Of a stretch of DNA of 62,110 nucleotides, positions 36,031 through 45,131 are shown one piece after another. Made by a program: the position numbers and the translations under genes. The DNA is from CALOBA01 sp942491465 (GTDB taxonomy: Bacteria > Pseudomonadota > Gammaproteobacteria > Chromatiales > Chromatiaceae). A model generated the notes under the pieces. It was not told the DNA's origin and ran no database searches. It worked only from the letters and a program-made list of their open reading frames with translations. The stretch covers positions 1 to 62,110 of the forward strand of contig CALOBA010000034.1 in NCBI GenBank assembly GCA_942491465.1, given 5' to 3'. Within the stretch, counting starts at the first letter, position 1, and each line of letters begins with the position of its first letter.

Positions 36031-38281
36031 TATCTTGATCCGCGGGATGAGCAACCCGGTCCAGTTGCGCGTTCACCAGTTCGATGATTTGACCATGCTC
36101 GAAACTCAGCACCAGCCGGCTCACGCGCTCGGCAAGCTCAACATAACCGGCCTGGCCCCATCGCCGACACCAGCACTCCATGGCGGAAGTACGCCCCAGA
36201 TCGGCGAGCTGGCGCAAGTCGTCGAGGGCAGCGGTGGGAGGCGGCATCAGGTCCGCGGTCTCTCCTGTGGGCATTGGCGGTGATGGCAAGGGGCCGACCC
36301 CTTGTGTCGGTGCAGCGGCGTGGCCGACGACCCGCTCGGCGCCGGCGAGTATCTCGACGCCCGGTAGGACCAACGAGAAACAACTGCCTGCACCAGGGGG
36401 CGACTGCGCAAGGTGGATGCGACCACCAAGACGCTCGGCCAAGCGCCGGCTGACGCTCAGGCCAAGTCCGAACCCCTGCACGCCCTGGACGCTCCCGCGC
36501 TCGAACAGTTCAAAGATACGCGTCCTGTCCAGGGCCGCGATCCCCGGCCCCGTGTCCAGGACCGAGATGTGCAGGTCGACACCTCCAACGCCGGAGCGCG
36601 CTTCGGCGCCGCCGTCCGTATTGGAGGTGGAGCCAGGATCAATAGATTGCTCCGCATCAAGCTCCGTACAACCCACAGCGCTAGAGCGAACCTCCACTTC
36701 GGCGCGGACCAGCACGCGCCCGGATTCGGTGTACTTGGTCGCATTGTCCAGCAGATTGGCCAGAATGCGTTCCAACTTGACTCGGTCCATCCGCACCCGC
36801 GCCGGCAGCTTCGAGTCGAGCACAAGCTCAAGGGCCAAACCTTTCGCCTTCGCCCTGGTCTCGAAGCCGGCCAGGACGCGCCGGAGCACTCCCGCCAGCT
36901 CGAAGTCCTCGGCGCGCAAAGGCTCCTCACCCCGCTCAACGCGAGAGAATTCCAGCACGTCGTCCACCAGACGCAACAGCCCCCGACCGTTGCGTTCGAG
37001 GGCGTCGAACAGTTCGTCGGCTCGCTGCAGGTCGCCCGACCATGCGCGGGCGCCGGCAATTGTTCCCCGGGCGCTCTGACGCGACGGCTCAACATCGATG
37101 TCGGACCGACTCCGGGCGCCGTTCTTTTCGCCATCGCGCAGGACCTCGGCAAAGCCGAGGATCGCATGCAGCGGCGTGCGTAGGTCGTGGCTGACGGCCG
37201 CCAGGAAACGGCTCTTGGCCCGATTGGCCGATTCCGCCTCGGTCTTGGCCGCGGCCAGCGCCTGCTCGGTGCGCTTGTGCTGCTCAATGTCCACCAACAC
37301 CAGGACCAGGCCCCGAGACGGCTCAGCGGGGTGCAGCGAGCCCAGACTGGCGTGAGTCCAGAGCAGCGTGCCGTCGGCGCGGCGCAGCTGGACATCGTCT
37401 CCATGCACCGCTTCTTCGCGCAGCGGTTCGTAGAAGCGCCGTTGCACCGACTCGAAACCCGCATCGTCGGCATAGAGCAAGCGCGTGCTTTGGCCGATCA
37501 GCGCCGCAGGATCGTAGCCCAGCATCTCGGCCAAACGCGGGTTGACCATCCGGAAGATGCGCCCCGGGCCGATCAGCGCAATGCCCGCCGCACTGTTCTG
37601 AAAGATCGCCTGCTGCTGCGCCAGGGCACCCTGCAACGCCGCTCGGGCATCGGTCAACGCACGGGTCTGGGCCGCCAGCGCCTGCACCAGATCATTGAGC
37701 GAATAGATCAGGCGTGCCGTCACGTACCCGATGATGCCGCTATAGACGACGAAGCTGAAGACGACTTGCAGCCACACCTCCGGACGCTGCACATGGGCCG
37801 CATAGTCCAACGGAAACAGCAGCAGCCCGGACACCGTAGCAGCCCCCAACAGCCCCAGAAACAGCGCACCGAAGGCCACATGCAACCACGCGGTGATCAG
37901 CGGCAGAAACAGCATGGCCAGTAGGATCAGCAAGATGATCATGCTCTTGGAATTGGCCACCGGCCCCAGCTCCACCAATGAGGAGCCGACGATGATCCAA
38001 AGACAGCCCAGGAACAGCGCGGCCTTGAGCCGATAGCTCAAGCGATGTCGCGCCAGCACCAGCAGCCAGATCAGCACCACCGCGGCAAGGCGCGGCAACA
38101 CCAGCAGGCTGCCATCGGTGATCAGCAGACGGTAGAGGGCCACCGAGTGGGTCACCAGCAGCGCCAATGCCACCATCCACAGCACCTGATCCAGCAACCC
38201 GGCCCGCAGGGTTGCCAGGTTCGGGCCGCTGGAGTCAAGCGCCATCTCGGGCGCGACGGGGGCCATCTCGGAGGTATTCAT
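36023..38281 (-). CDS. Membrane sensor histidine kinase (PAS-HisKA-HATPase)
   Basis: The 752-residue protein has about six membrane helices in residues 35-200 (VLWMVALALLVTHSVALYRLL, LKAALFLGCLWIIVGSSLV), a PAS domain (about 230-345; ANSAAGIALIGPGRIFRMVN-like block), then HisKA with His near residue 365 (SHDLRTPLHAILGF) and HATPase with ILANLLDNATKYTESG, DTGPGIA and GFGLGLSVSRRLAERLGG. The insert between N and G1 boxes is unusually long and repetitive. The C-terminal 100 residues are not a receiver. It passes phosphate to the adjacent AraC-type regulator. Start at 38281 (MNTSEMAPVA); the longer frame to 38434 covers the palindromes upstream. Confidence 0.9.
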   Translation of the reverse strand: MNTSEMAPVAPEMALDSSGPNLATLRAGLLDQVLWMVALALLVTHSVALYRLLITDGSLLVLPRLAAVVLIWLLVLARHRLSYRLKAALFLGCLWIIVGSSLVELGPVANSKSMIILLILLAMLFLPLITAWLHVAFGALFLGLLGAATVSGLLLFPLDYAAHVQRPEVWLQVVFSFVVYSGIIGYVTARLIYSLNDLVQALAAQTRALTDARAALQGALAQQQAIFQNSAAGIALIGPGRIFRMVNPRLAEMLGYDPAALIGQSTRLLYADDAGFESVQRRFYEPLREEAVHGDDVQLRRADGTLLWTHASLGSLHPAEPSRGLVLVLVDIEQHKRTEQALAAAKTEAESANRAKSRFLAAVSHDLRTPLHAILGFAEVLRDGEKNGARSRSDIDVEPSRQSARGTIAGARAWSGDLQRADELFDALERNGRGLLRLVDDVLEFSRVERGEEPLRAEDFELAGVLRRVLAGFETRAKAKGLALELVLDSKLPARVRMDRVKLERILANLLDNATKYTESGRVLVRAEVEVRSSAVGCTELDAEQSIDPGSTSNTDGGAEARSGVGGVDLHISVLDTGPGIAALDRTRIFELFERGSVQGVQGFGLGLSVSRRLAERLGGRIHLAQSPPGAGSCFSLVLPGVEILAGAERVVGHAAAPTQGVGPLPSPPMPTGETADLMPPPTAALDDLRQLADLGRTSAMECWCRRWGQAGYVELAERVSRLVLSFEHGQIIELVNAQLDRVAHPADQDND

Positions 38282-38320
38282 CGGGCTTGATTGATCCGGC
38301 GGGCTTGCCTGCAGGGAAAT

Positions 38321-38353
38321 TGCAGCGCTGCATAGCGAAATTGCAGCGCTGCA
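38321..38353. promoter_or_regulatory. Twin 12-bp palindromes between divergent genes
   Basis: TGCAGCGCTGCA occurs at 38321-38332 and 38342-38353 inside a 21-base direct repeat (GAAATTGCAGCGCTGCATAGC). The two dyads are exactly 21 bp apart, two helical turns, and lie between the divergent kinase gene and the exported-protein gene. This is the usual layout of a paired operator; the AraC-type regulator is a candidate binder (inference). Confidence 0.5.
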
Positions 38354-38436
38354 TAGGTGGGCGAAGGGGCACTGCCGCAGACTTGGCCGATACTCGCCGC
38401 GAGCGAGGCGATCCACCATAGCCAGGAGCCCCAATC

Positions 38437-39924
38437 ATGCCGGGAAGACTTCTCCTCTCGACGCTCAGCCTGCTGGGCCTGTTGCTGGGGGCCGTGCCGG
38501 CCTCCGCCGCGCTGGTCAGCTACGCCTTCTCCTTCACCATCGCCGGCGGCAGCCTGGACGGCAGCAGCCAGTCCGGCACCTACGGCTACGACGGCGCTGA
38601 CCTGACCGGTAGCGGCGATGAGTTTCTCAGTCTGTCATCGCTCTCTTTCGACTTCAACGGCTACAGCTTCGGCTCCGCCGATGACAGCAGCGCCACGGTG
38701 GACTTTAGCGACGGCTTGCTGCTCGGCCTGACCTACAACGCCGGCAGCGCGACACCGGACCAGACCGTGAGCTTCCAGTCCGGCTTCTTCGATATCACGG
38801 AGCAGACCTTTACCTATGAACTGGCGAGCGTGCCTCAGGGCGGGGCGGGCGACACCGGCAACGAGATTACGACCACGCTGGTGACCAATGATGTGCCGGT
38901 GCCGGGGCCATTGTGGCTGAGTCTGCTGCCGCTGGCTTGGGTGCTGCGAACGCGCGGCCGCCGCTCGATGTCTCGCCGCCTGCCTTGGAGACTCGTCTCG
39001 GTGGCGTTGCTGGTGGTGATCGGTGTCAGCGGATGCGAGAACGACGAGGCAGACCTGATCATCAAGGTCGCCGGGCTTCCGGAGGCTGCGGATTCCTCGA
39101 CGGCCTATGCCTTTCCCGTTTCCTCCCCGTCGAGTGGAATGACCTTCGAGCTGAACGAGAACGATACCGAAGAGGTGACCTTCTGGTTCAGCAATGATTA
39201 TTCCGACCAGTTCGACGACATCCGTATTACGGATTGCCCGACGTTTGACTCCGATAGGTTCACGGTCACGGAAACGCGCGAAACCTTGCCCGAAGGGCTG
39301 CGTATTACCTGCAGTGTGAAGGTGGGCGACCTAAGCGCTGCGACCCTGCAGTGGTACCCGATTATCCCAGGGCTCGCGCCATGGTTGAGCAACGACACCC
39401 CCTTCCCGGTCGAGGCATTGGGTGAGAACGATAGCTTGCTGCAAACCTTTGCACCTTCCAAAGAGTTGTCTGCGCTGCCTGCCGAGACGAAAAAGCTCCG
39501 CCCCATAATGCCCGGATTGCCGAATAACAAGTCGATCGTGATGCGTTTATGGTGGGATAGCACCGGTAATTCTACTAATGGGGCGGAGCACCGCGTGACG
39601 CGGCCGAATGATCACCGATTAATTCGTTTTGAGACGGCCGTAGAGATGTACTTACATCAGAACTTCATCCGCTATGGTGACGGAAGCTCCAATAGCGTCG
39701 ACCGCGATGGAGATGATACGTTGGTCTACCTCTCTTCCGACCCTGCCGAGGTCATTGGCGAGGTGACTGGATATTCGAATTGGAGCTACAAGAACTGCCC
39801 CAAGCCAATAGGAGACGGCGTTTGCCAGATTGTCAGCGACATCTCGATCCTGAAAGGGCTGAAGAGCACGCAAGTGATCGTCCAGGGCGACCCAATCGGC
39901 TCACGGTCCATTCCGATCTATTGA
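38437..39924 (+). CDS. Fusion of a PEP-CTERM-type exported protein and a lipoprotein
   Basis: The 495-residue frame reads as two proteins joined. Residues 1-177 have a signal peptide, a Ser/Gly/Asp-rich mature part and a complete PEP-CTERM-like sorting tail (VPVPGPLWLSLLPLAWVLRT then basic RGRR). Residue 178 is Met (ATG at 38968), starting a second export signal with lipobox (LLVVIGVSGC, lipid Cys) and a 290-residue domain with many Cys and Asp (KVAGLPEAADSS, RITDCPTFDSDRF). A lost stop codon between two genes is the simplest explanation. The second half has noticeably lower G+C than its neighbours. Functions unknown. Confidence 0.65.
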   Translation: MPGRLLLSTLSLLGLLLGAVPASAALVSYAFSFTIAGGSLDGSSQSGTYGYDGADLTGSGDEFLSLSSLSFDFNGYSFGSADDSSATVDFSDGLLLGLTYNAGSATPDQTVSFQSGFFDITEQTFTYELASVPQGGAGDTGNEITTTLVTNDVPVPGPLWLSLLPLAWVLRTRGRRSMSRRLPWRLVSVALLVVIGVSGCENDEADLIIKVAGLPEAADSSTAYAFPVSSPSSGMTFELNENDTEEVTFWFSNDYSDQFDDIRITDCPTFDSDRFTVTETRETLPEGLRITCSVKVGDLSAATLQWYPIIPGLAPWLSNDTPFPVEALGENDSLLQTFAPSKELSALPAETKKLRPIMPGLPNNKSIVMRLWWDSTGNSTNGAEHRVTRPNDHRLIRFETAVEMYLHQNFIRYGDGSSNSVDRDGDDTLVYLSSDPAEVIGEVTGYSNWSYKNCPKPIGDGVCQIVSDISILKGLKSTQVIVQGDPIGSRSIPIY

Positions 39925-40004
39925 TGCGGCGGTCCATGAATAAACCAGCCCATCACTCCTTCGAAAGAGCTCCGGCGCCATCGCGACGGAGCAGGTAATA
40001 GACC

Positions 40005-42923
40005 ATGAGTATCGCGACATTCGGCAGCTTCAACTCATCACGGGTTTACCCCTCCACGGGCGATTCGTATTCGCCGCTTTGCCGGCGACTTCACCGAGGC
40101 ACCGCTCGAGCGCGGATCGGCCTCTGCGTCGCGGGCACATTGCTCGCACTGCCTTTGGGCTTGGCGCGGGCCGCGGTGCTGGACGACTATTCCAGCGATG
40201 GCATGTCGACCGATTACAATTTCGTCTCGCTCTTTGCCTCGCCGACGAATGCCCCCCAGGTCAGCGGCGGAACCCTGCGCACCAATGTCGGCGGCGGCAC
40301 CGCCGCCTTCATCTGGAAGCAGGGTGAGCGGCTCGACGCATTGGGCGACAGCGTCAGCGTGGAACTGGATTATCAACATCCCATCGACGCGCTCGGGGCC
40401 GCCAGCACCGGCGGACTGTCCCTGTTCAGCAGCGCCACCGGCGGTTTGCTGTGGGAGTTCCAGATTTCCAGCGACGACGACGGGTCAACGATGGCGTTCG
40501 ACGGTGCATCGTTGTCCGGCACGCCCACCGGGGCCATGACGCTCAATATCGAGGTCACCCGTATCGGCGCCGGTGACATGGACGTGCGGGCAACCCTGTC
40601 CGGCAGCGGCTTTACCAGCCTGCAAGAGACCAAGACCCTATCCGCCACCGCGGCCTACTTCGGACCCTCCGCCTACGGCGTGGAGGGCGATGAGCTGTTG
40701 CACGACAATCTCAGCTTCGTCGATGCGACCGCGAACAACCCACCCCAGATCCAATCCGCGGCTTTCATCTCGGTGGATGAGTCCAGCGCTGCCGGCACCC
40801 TGGTGCTGGACGTGCAAGCCAACGACGGCGACGGCGGCGCGGCGGATGCCGGCGTCAGTTACAGTGTGGTGGGCGGCACCGCGCAAACCCTGTTCAGCAT
40901 CGATGCCGACGACGGCGAGCTGCGGCTCAACGCCACCGGCGCCGCGACGCTGGATCACGAGAGCGGCACCACCGCCTACAGCCTGGAGATCGAGGCCGAC
41001 GACGGCGGCGCCAGCAACAACAGCAGCCGCCAAACACTGTCCATCACGGTCAATGACGTGGCCTCGGTCTACAGCATTGGGCTGATTACGGCGAGCCCGC
41101 TCACCGAAGGCCATAGCGGCACAACGGATCTGGTGTTCGGCATCTACCGCGCCGGTGACCAAGCCGGCGCCGGGCGCATCGCCCTCACGACAGTGGGCAG
41201 TGGCAGCTTTCCGGTGGACGTCGACGACCTCGACCATGATCCACTGCCCTTCGGCGAGGTGCCGTTCAGCGCCGGTATCTCCTCCGTATCCCTGACCTTG
41301 CGCGTCGCCGGCGATAGCCTCTGGGAGCCGGACGAGGGGATCAGTGTCACCCTGTCCAGCCCCGATGCCGGCGATGCAATCTCCGCCACCGAAGGCACGG
41401 CATCGGCGATCATCGCCAACGACGACACCGCCACCGTCAGCGCCAGCGTCAGTCAGAACGCCGCCGAGGCGTTCACCCAATCGGGCGCCTTCGCGCTGAA
41501 TCTCGGCCAGACCAATACCGGTGCCGACCTCGGCATCAGCTACAGCGTCACCGGCAGCGCCAGCCCGGGCTTCGACTACGACGTTCTGAGCGGTTCGGCG
41601 GTAATCCCGGCGGGCGAGCAGATCGCGCTGGTCACCGTCGATGGCATCGTCAACGATGCGGAGATCGAAGGCGACGAGACCATCGAGCTGACCCTCACCG
41701 GCACCGACGGGGCCGGCATCGGCATTGATGCCACACCGGCGGCGATGATCCTGAGCGACAACGATTCGGACGAGAACGGCGACGGTATCGACGACAGCAT
41801 CACCGAGGACATCAAGGACAGTTTCGGACTCAGGGGCACCGAACTCATCGCACTCGACGCGCTGTTCGGGACCGAAACTCCCGAGGCCGCCACCGCATCC
41901 CTGTGGTTCCATTTGACCGACTTGGCCACGGTGCCGACCTGCCTGCACGGTATCAATCAGGACGACTCCTACGATACCCACTGCGTGGAATTCAACGCCG
42001 CAGGCGAGGCCAGCCTGACCCGCTACGCGACTCAAACGCCGCCGACATCGGTGCCGGGAGCGGCAACGACCCTGTGCGAGACCGAGGACGTGCAGACCAC
42101 CAACGGTCTGGTCTTCGGCAGCTTGACCAAGGACGGCGGCGCCTTCGAGCTGCTGCTCAACGGCGAGTCCTTCTGCAGCTTCACCGGTGCCACCGACCCG
42201 GCGGCGTTCGTCGTGAGCATGGATCTGGGCGAGAACTTCCAGGCGCAAACGGCCCTCTCGCCGTTGGGCCAAGACCCCGGCGATACCATCCCCGCCTACG
42301 ACCTCACCACCGAGGTGCTCACAGAGCAGGAAGTGGCGGATCAGATGGTCGCCACCGAGCCCGATGTGCCGGATGCGGACCGCGACGGCGTCGACCGGGA
42401 TACCGACAACTGCCCATCGCTCGCCAACGGAGGTCAGGGCGATGCGGACCAGGACGGCATCGGCGACGTCTGCGACGACGACACCATGGATGGCCTGCTC
42501 CAAGACGCCGTGGTCACCGGCACAGCCGAGCGAGAGGTGATCCTGGTGGCGGAACACAACCGCACCGTGCAGGCCGGCGACGGCGATGACGTCATCCTAA
42601 GTGCCAAGGGCCGCAAGTTCCTGCACGGCGGCAACGGCGCCGACGTCTTCGTTTATGACGACATCGCCAGCCGCGGCGATGTGATTCGGGACTTCTCGGT
42701 GGGCGTCGACAGCATCCGCCTCAGCGGCCTGCTCGACAGCGTCTCCTACACAGGGTCCGACCCCATCGCCGATGGCTATCTGAGCTTCCGCGCCCGCGGC
42801 GCCGGCTGCTACCTGATGTTCGACATCGACGGCAGTGCGGGAGGCGCCGGGCGCACCTATTTCGTCTATGTGCAGGGAGTGAGCTGCACGGCGCTGAACG
42901 CCCCGGGGAACTTCGGGTTCTGA
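40005..42923 (+). CDS. Large surface adhesin-like protein (cadherin, Calx-beta, thrombospondin-3, RTX-like end)
   Basis: The protein has 972 residues. A Sec-like signal (CVAGTLLALPLGLARA) follows an unusually long basic N-region. Next come a lectin-like beta domain (about 60-245), a cadherin-like domain (about 250-350: SVDESSAAGTLVLDVQANDGDG, LDHESGTTAYSLEIEADDG), two Calx-beta domains (about 360-490 and 490-600), a central domain with Cys, a thrombospondin type 3 Ca-binding repeat (DADRDGVDRDTDNCPSLANG), and a C-terminal segment with GGNGADVFVYDDI and GDVIRDFSVGVDSIRL as in type I secretion targets. It probably mediates Ca-dependent attachment. Having both Sec-like and type I-like ends is odd. 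Confidence 0.8.
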   Translation: MSIATFGSFNSSRVYPSTGDSYSPLCRRLHRGTARARIGLCVAGTLLALPLGLARAAVLDDYSSDGMSTDYNFVSLFASPTNAPQVSGGTLRTNVGGGTAAFIWKQGERLDALGDSVSVELDYQHPIDALGAASTGGLSLFSSATGGLLWEFQISSDDDGSTMAFDGASLSGTPTGAMTLNIEVTRIGAGDMDVRATLSGSGFTSLQETKTLSATAAYFGPSAYGVEGDELLHDNLSFVDATANNPPQIQSAAFISVDESSAAGTLVLDVQANDGDGGAADAGVSYSVVGGTAQTLFSIDADDGELRLNATGAATLDHESGTTAYSLEIEADDGGASNNSSRQTLSITVNDVASVYSIGLITASPLTEGHSGTTDLVFGIYRAGDQAGAGRIALTTVGSGSFPVDVDDLDHDPLPFGEVPFSAGISSVSLTLRVAGDSLWEPDEGISVTLSSPDAGDAISATEGTASAIIANDDTATVSASVSQNAAEAFTQSGAFALNLGQTNTGADLGISYSVTGSASPGFDYDVLSGSAVIPAGEQIALVTVDGIVNDAEIEGDETIELTLTGTDGAGIGIDATPAAMILSDNDSDENGDGIDDSITEDIKDSFGLRGTELIALDALFGTETPEAATASLWFHLTDLATVPTCLHGINQDDSYDTHCVEFNAAGEASLTRYATQTPPTSVPGAATTLCETEDVQTTNGLVFGSLTKDGGAFELLLNGESFCSFTGATDPAAFVVSMDLGENFQAQTALSPLGQDPGDTIPAYDLTTEVLTEQEVADQMVATEPDVPDADRDGVDRDTDNCPSLANGGQGDADQDGIGDVCDDDTMDGLLQDAVVTGTAEREVILVAEHNRTVQAGDGDDVILSAKGRKFLHGGNGADVFVYDDIASRGDVIRDFSVGVDSIRLSGLLDSVSYTGSDPIADGYLSFRARGAGCYLMFDIDGSAGGAGRTYFVYVQGVSCTALNAPGNFGF

Positions 42924-42957
42924 CGCGCTCTGGTCTGGTGCTGGCCGTCACCAAGCC

Positions 42958-43018
42958 GGATGTGCCGGATGCGGATCGCGACGGTGTCGACCGGGATCAG
43001 CACAATTGCCCATCGTAA
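42958..43018 (+). pseudogene. Duplicated thrombospondin-3 fragment of the adhesin
   Basis: A 61-base piece with the adhesin's own TSP3 coding sequence (matching 42361-42421, with GATGTGCCGGATGCGGA and CGTCGACCGGGAT-like blocks) lies just after its stop codon and ends in TAA. It is a decayed second copy. The rest of 42924-43205 holds no supportable gene. Confidence 0.7.
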
Positions 43019-43205
43019 TCGCAAGCGTCTGCCGGCTGCTGTTATTGCTGGCGCCGCCGTCGTCGGCCCCGTCCGAGCGAAAGATCAATGAGGCTGTGCA
43101 GGTATTCCCCGCAGTATGGATGTCAGGCTGGCGACTGAGCGTGCAAGACGTCTAACGAGTCACATCAACCAACCTCAAGTAGAGAGAGCAGAGAAGGCGA
43201 CAAAC

Positions 43206-43826
43206 ATGAAACGAGCAAACACAATCTTAGGATTATTGATGATCGGTGCGACGTCGATCACTGGAACCGCCCAGGCAGCCATAACCTCGGGAGTGTCTAT
43301 CAGCGGCGGCTCATCCGCATTCAGCGGAGACACCTTGGGCTGGCGCTTCGAAGCGCAGACCGACATTGATGTGCTGAGCCTCGGCGTTTGGGATGAGAAC
43401 GGTGATCGCGACATCGCCGGACTCGCTGGTTTATGGACCGATAGTGGCACTATGCTCGGACAGGTGAGCTTCAATTCTGGCGAGGGTACGGTTATCGATG
43501 GATTCCTCTATGAGGACCTAGCCGCTGCTATCTCACTGAGCGCAGGCGAGTTCTATCGGGTCGGTTCTTATATCGGTGGTGGTGGGCCGGCCATTTTGAC
43601 AACGGGCTCGGTGACGGACACCGCCGAAGTCTCTTACGATCAAGGCTACAAGAGCGCTGACTTCGGCTGGGAGTTCCCCGGTGCGTCCGCTTCCGCCGAC
43701 AGCTATTTCGGTGCCAATTTTCGCTACGAGGTCAGCGGTTCGTCGAGCGTACCCGCACCGGGTATTCCGGCGCTGCTGTTGATCGGGGGGCTCGGTTTCT
43801 GGCTGTCCGGGCGCAGGTCCCGCTAG
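43206..43826 (+). CDS. PEP-CTERM-type exported protein, DUF4082-like
   Basis: The 206-residue protein starts at 43206 after GAGAAGGCG. It has a signal peptide (LGLLMIGATSITGTAQA), a beta-rich domain (LGWRFEAQTDIDVLSLGVWD, SAGEFYRVGSYIGGG, SADSYFGANFRYEV) of the DUF4082 type seen in surface proteins, and a C-terminal sorting tail VPAPGIPALLLIGGLGFWLS plus GRRSR. It should be processed by an exosortase/archaeosortase-like enzyme encoded elsewhere. Low G+C relative to neighbours suggests transfer. Confidence 0.82.
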   Translation: MKRANTILGLLMIGATSITGTAQAAITSGVSISGGSSAFSGDTLGWRFEAQTDIDVLSLGVWDENGDRDIAGLAGLWTDSGTMLGQVSFNSGEGTVIDGFLYEDLAAAISLSAGEFYRVGSYIGGGGPAILTTGSVTDTAEVSYDQGYKSADFGWEFPGASASADSYFGANFRYEVSGSSSVPAPGIPALLLIGGLGFWLSGRRSR

Positions 43827-43924
43827 GAGCGATCGCACGGCCAGTAGGCCATGCGTCGTCCGGCAGCAAACAGCTGAGCGCCGACATGGATGCCGCCGAC
43901 AGCACCGCCGCCTGGTGCAAGCAG

Positions 43925-44429
43925 GGCTGATGTCTGACCCTAACCCGCGACGGCAAAGCACAGGAGAACCTCGACGATTCGCTGCTGTTGCGAATGGGTG
44001 CCTTCTGGCATCGCCTGCATGAGAGCCGACACATCTACGGGGCCTTGGCCCGGATGCTGCTCGCCGGCGTGGACGAGCCGCTGATCGTGATCGACTGGAG
44101 CGATCTGAAGAAGGATCAATCCATGCAGCCAGCACTTCGGCACCGACCTCGAATGCAGCGCCTCGCGCGGTACTGGGCGCTTCGCCGGGCTCATCGCCTC
44201 GCTGGCCGCGATCCTGCTCTGGCTGATCGGCACCGCCGCAGAGTGCTGCGGATTGCATGAGCAGCTACGCCCCGACAGCCGCAAGCGCCGCGCCTACTCG
44301 CGGGTGTTCCTGGCCCGCCTGCTGCTCACGCTGGAGGACGGCAAGACAGCGATCGCCGTGCTGGCCGACGTCATCGGGCCACTGGATCAATGGGTCGCGA
44401 GTGACCACGACGCACTGCTTGCAGAGTGA
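43925..44429 (+). mobile_element. IS4-family transposase remnant
   Basis: Two fragments of one transposase are joined by an internal deletion. The N-terminal part (43933-44125) reads LTRDGKAQENLDDSLLLRMG, ARMLLAGVDEPLIVIDWSDL and ends at KKDQSMQ. A frame-shifted C-terminal part (from about 44131) reads QHFGTDLECSASRGTGRFAG, ASLAAILLWLIGTAAE and RKRRAYSRVFLARLLLTLED, ending at a TGA near 44429. The central DDE core is missing. No inverted terminal repeats were found. It is an inactive relic. Confidence 0.78.
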
Positions 44430-44430
44430 A

Positions 44431-44978
44431 CCATGGAGCGCATCGAGGGCATCCGCATCATGCAGGTGGACGGCCTCACCGGCGGCGGCTCCGGCGCGCC
44501 GGCCCCCGCCGGCGGCGGCAACCTCGCCGACCAAGTGGTCAGCAGCGCCCTGCGCTACCGCGCCCAGGCGCCGCTGCTGGAGGGCCTGCTCAAAGAACTC
44601 GGCATCAGCGGCGCCGACATGAACGGACTCACCGCCGGCCTGATCGAGAACGGCGACGCCGCCGGCGACTCCGGCCAGGACACCAAAGGCTGACCGGCCG
44701 CCCTAGGGCAGGATGGAGGCTTGACGATGAGCACGTCGTCTATCCTGTGCCCGCTTGGACCGCCCTTGGCCCAATCGGTCCGACGGCTCCGCCTCAGCGC
44801 TCTCGCGCAGTGCGCCGGGCGTCACGCTGAAGCGCGCGCGGAACGCACGAGTCAGCTCGGCCCCACCCGAGTACCCCACTGCGAGTGCGATGCTATGGAC
44901 GGATGCGCCGCCTTCGCGCAGCAGGCGTCGGGCGCACTGCAGACGCTGCTCGCGGTGATACTGATAGACGGAGAGCCC
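44431..44978 (+). repeat. Segmental duplicate of the flotillin/response-regulator junction
   Basis: These 548 bases copy 34798-35439 with a clean 94-base internal deletion and very few substitutions (for example TTGTACC to TTGGACC). It carries the last 87 codons of the flotillin gene, open to its TGA, and an antisense piece of the response-regulator gene. It lies directly against the IS4 remnant on the left and an antitoxin remnant on the right. Confidence 0.93.
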
Positions 44979-45131
44979 AAGAGGTGCTGCCGGTGGACAA
45001 GGCGACGATGGAGGCCATGGGCATTGACCTGGAGACGCCCCTGCAACTGACGGTGACCGGCAACACCCTGGTCGTTACGCCGGTACACGCCGGGCTGTCG
45101 GAAGAAGAGGTCAGCGCCTACGATCGGCTCA
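44979..45131 (+). pseudogene. AbrB/MazE-type antitoxin fragment
   Basis: The frame gives EVLPVDKATMEAMGIDLE, TPLQLTVTGNTLVVTPV and an acidic tail SEEEVSAYDRLK. This is the swapped-hairpin DNA-binding domain and linker of an AbrB-family antitoxin without its first 20 or so residues. The 5' end is cut at the duplication junction, and the 3' end runs into the opposing PEP-CTERM gene. No partner toxin is present. Confidence 0.6.

Noticed and set aside
43933..44429. Functional IS4 element
   Set aside because: The central catalytic core is missing, the two parts are in different frames and no terminal repeats flank it.
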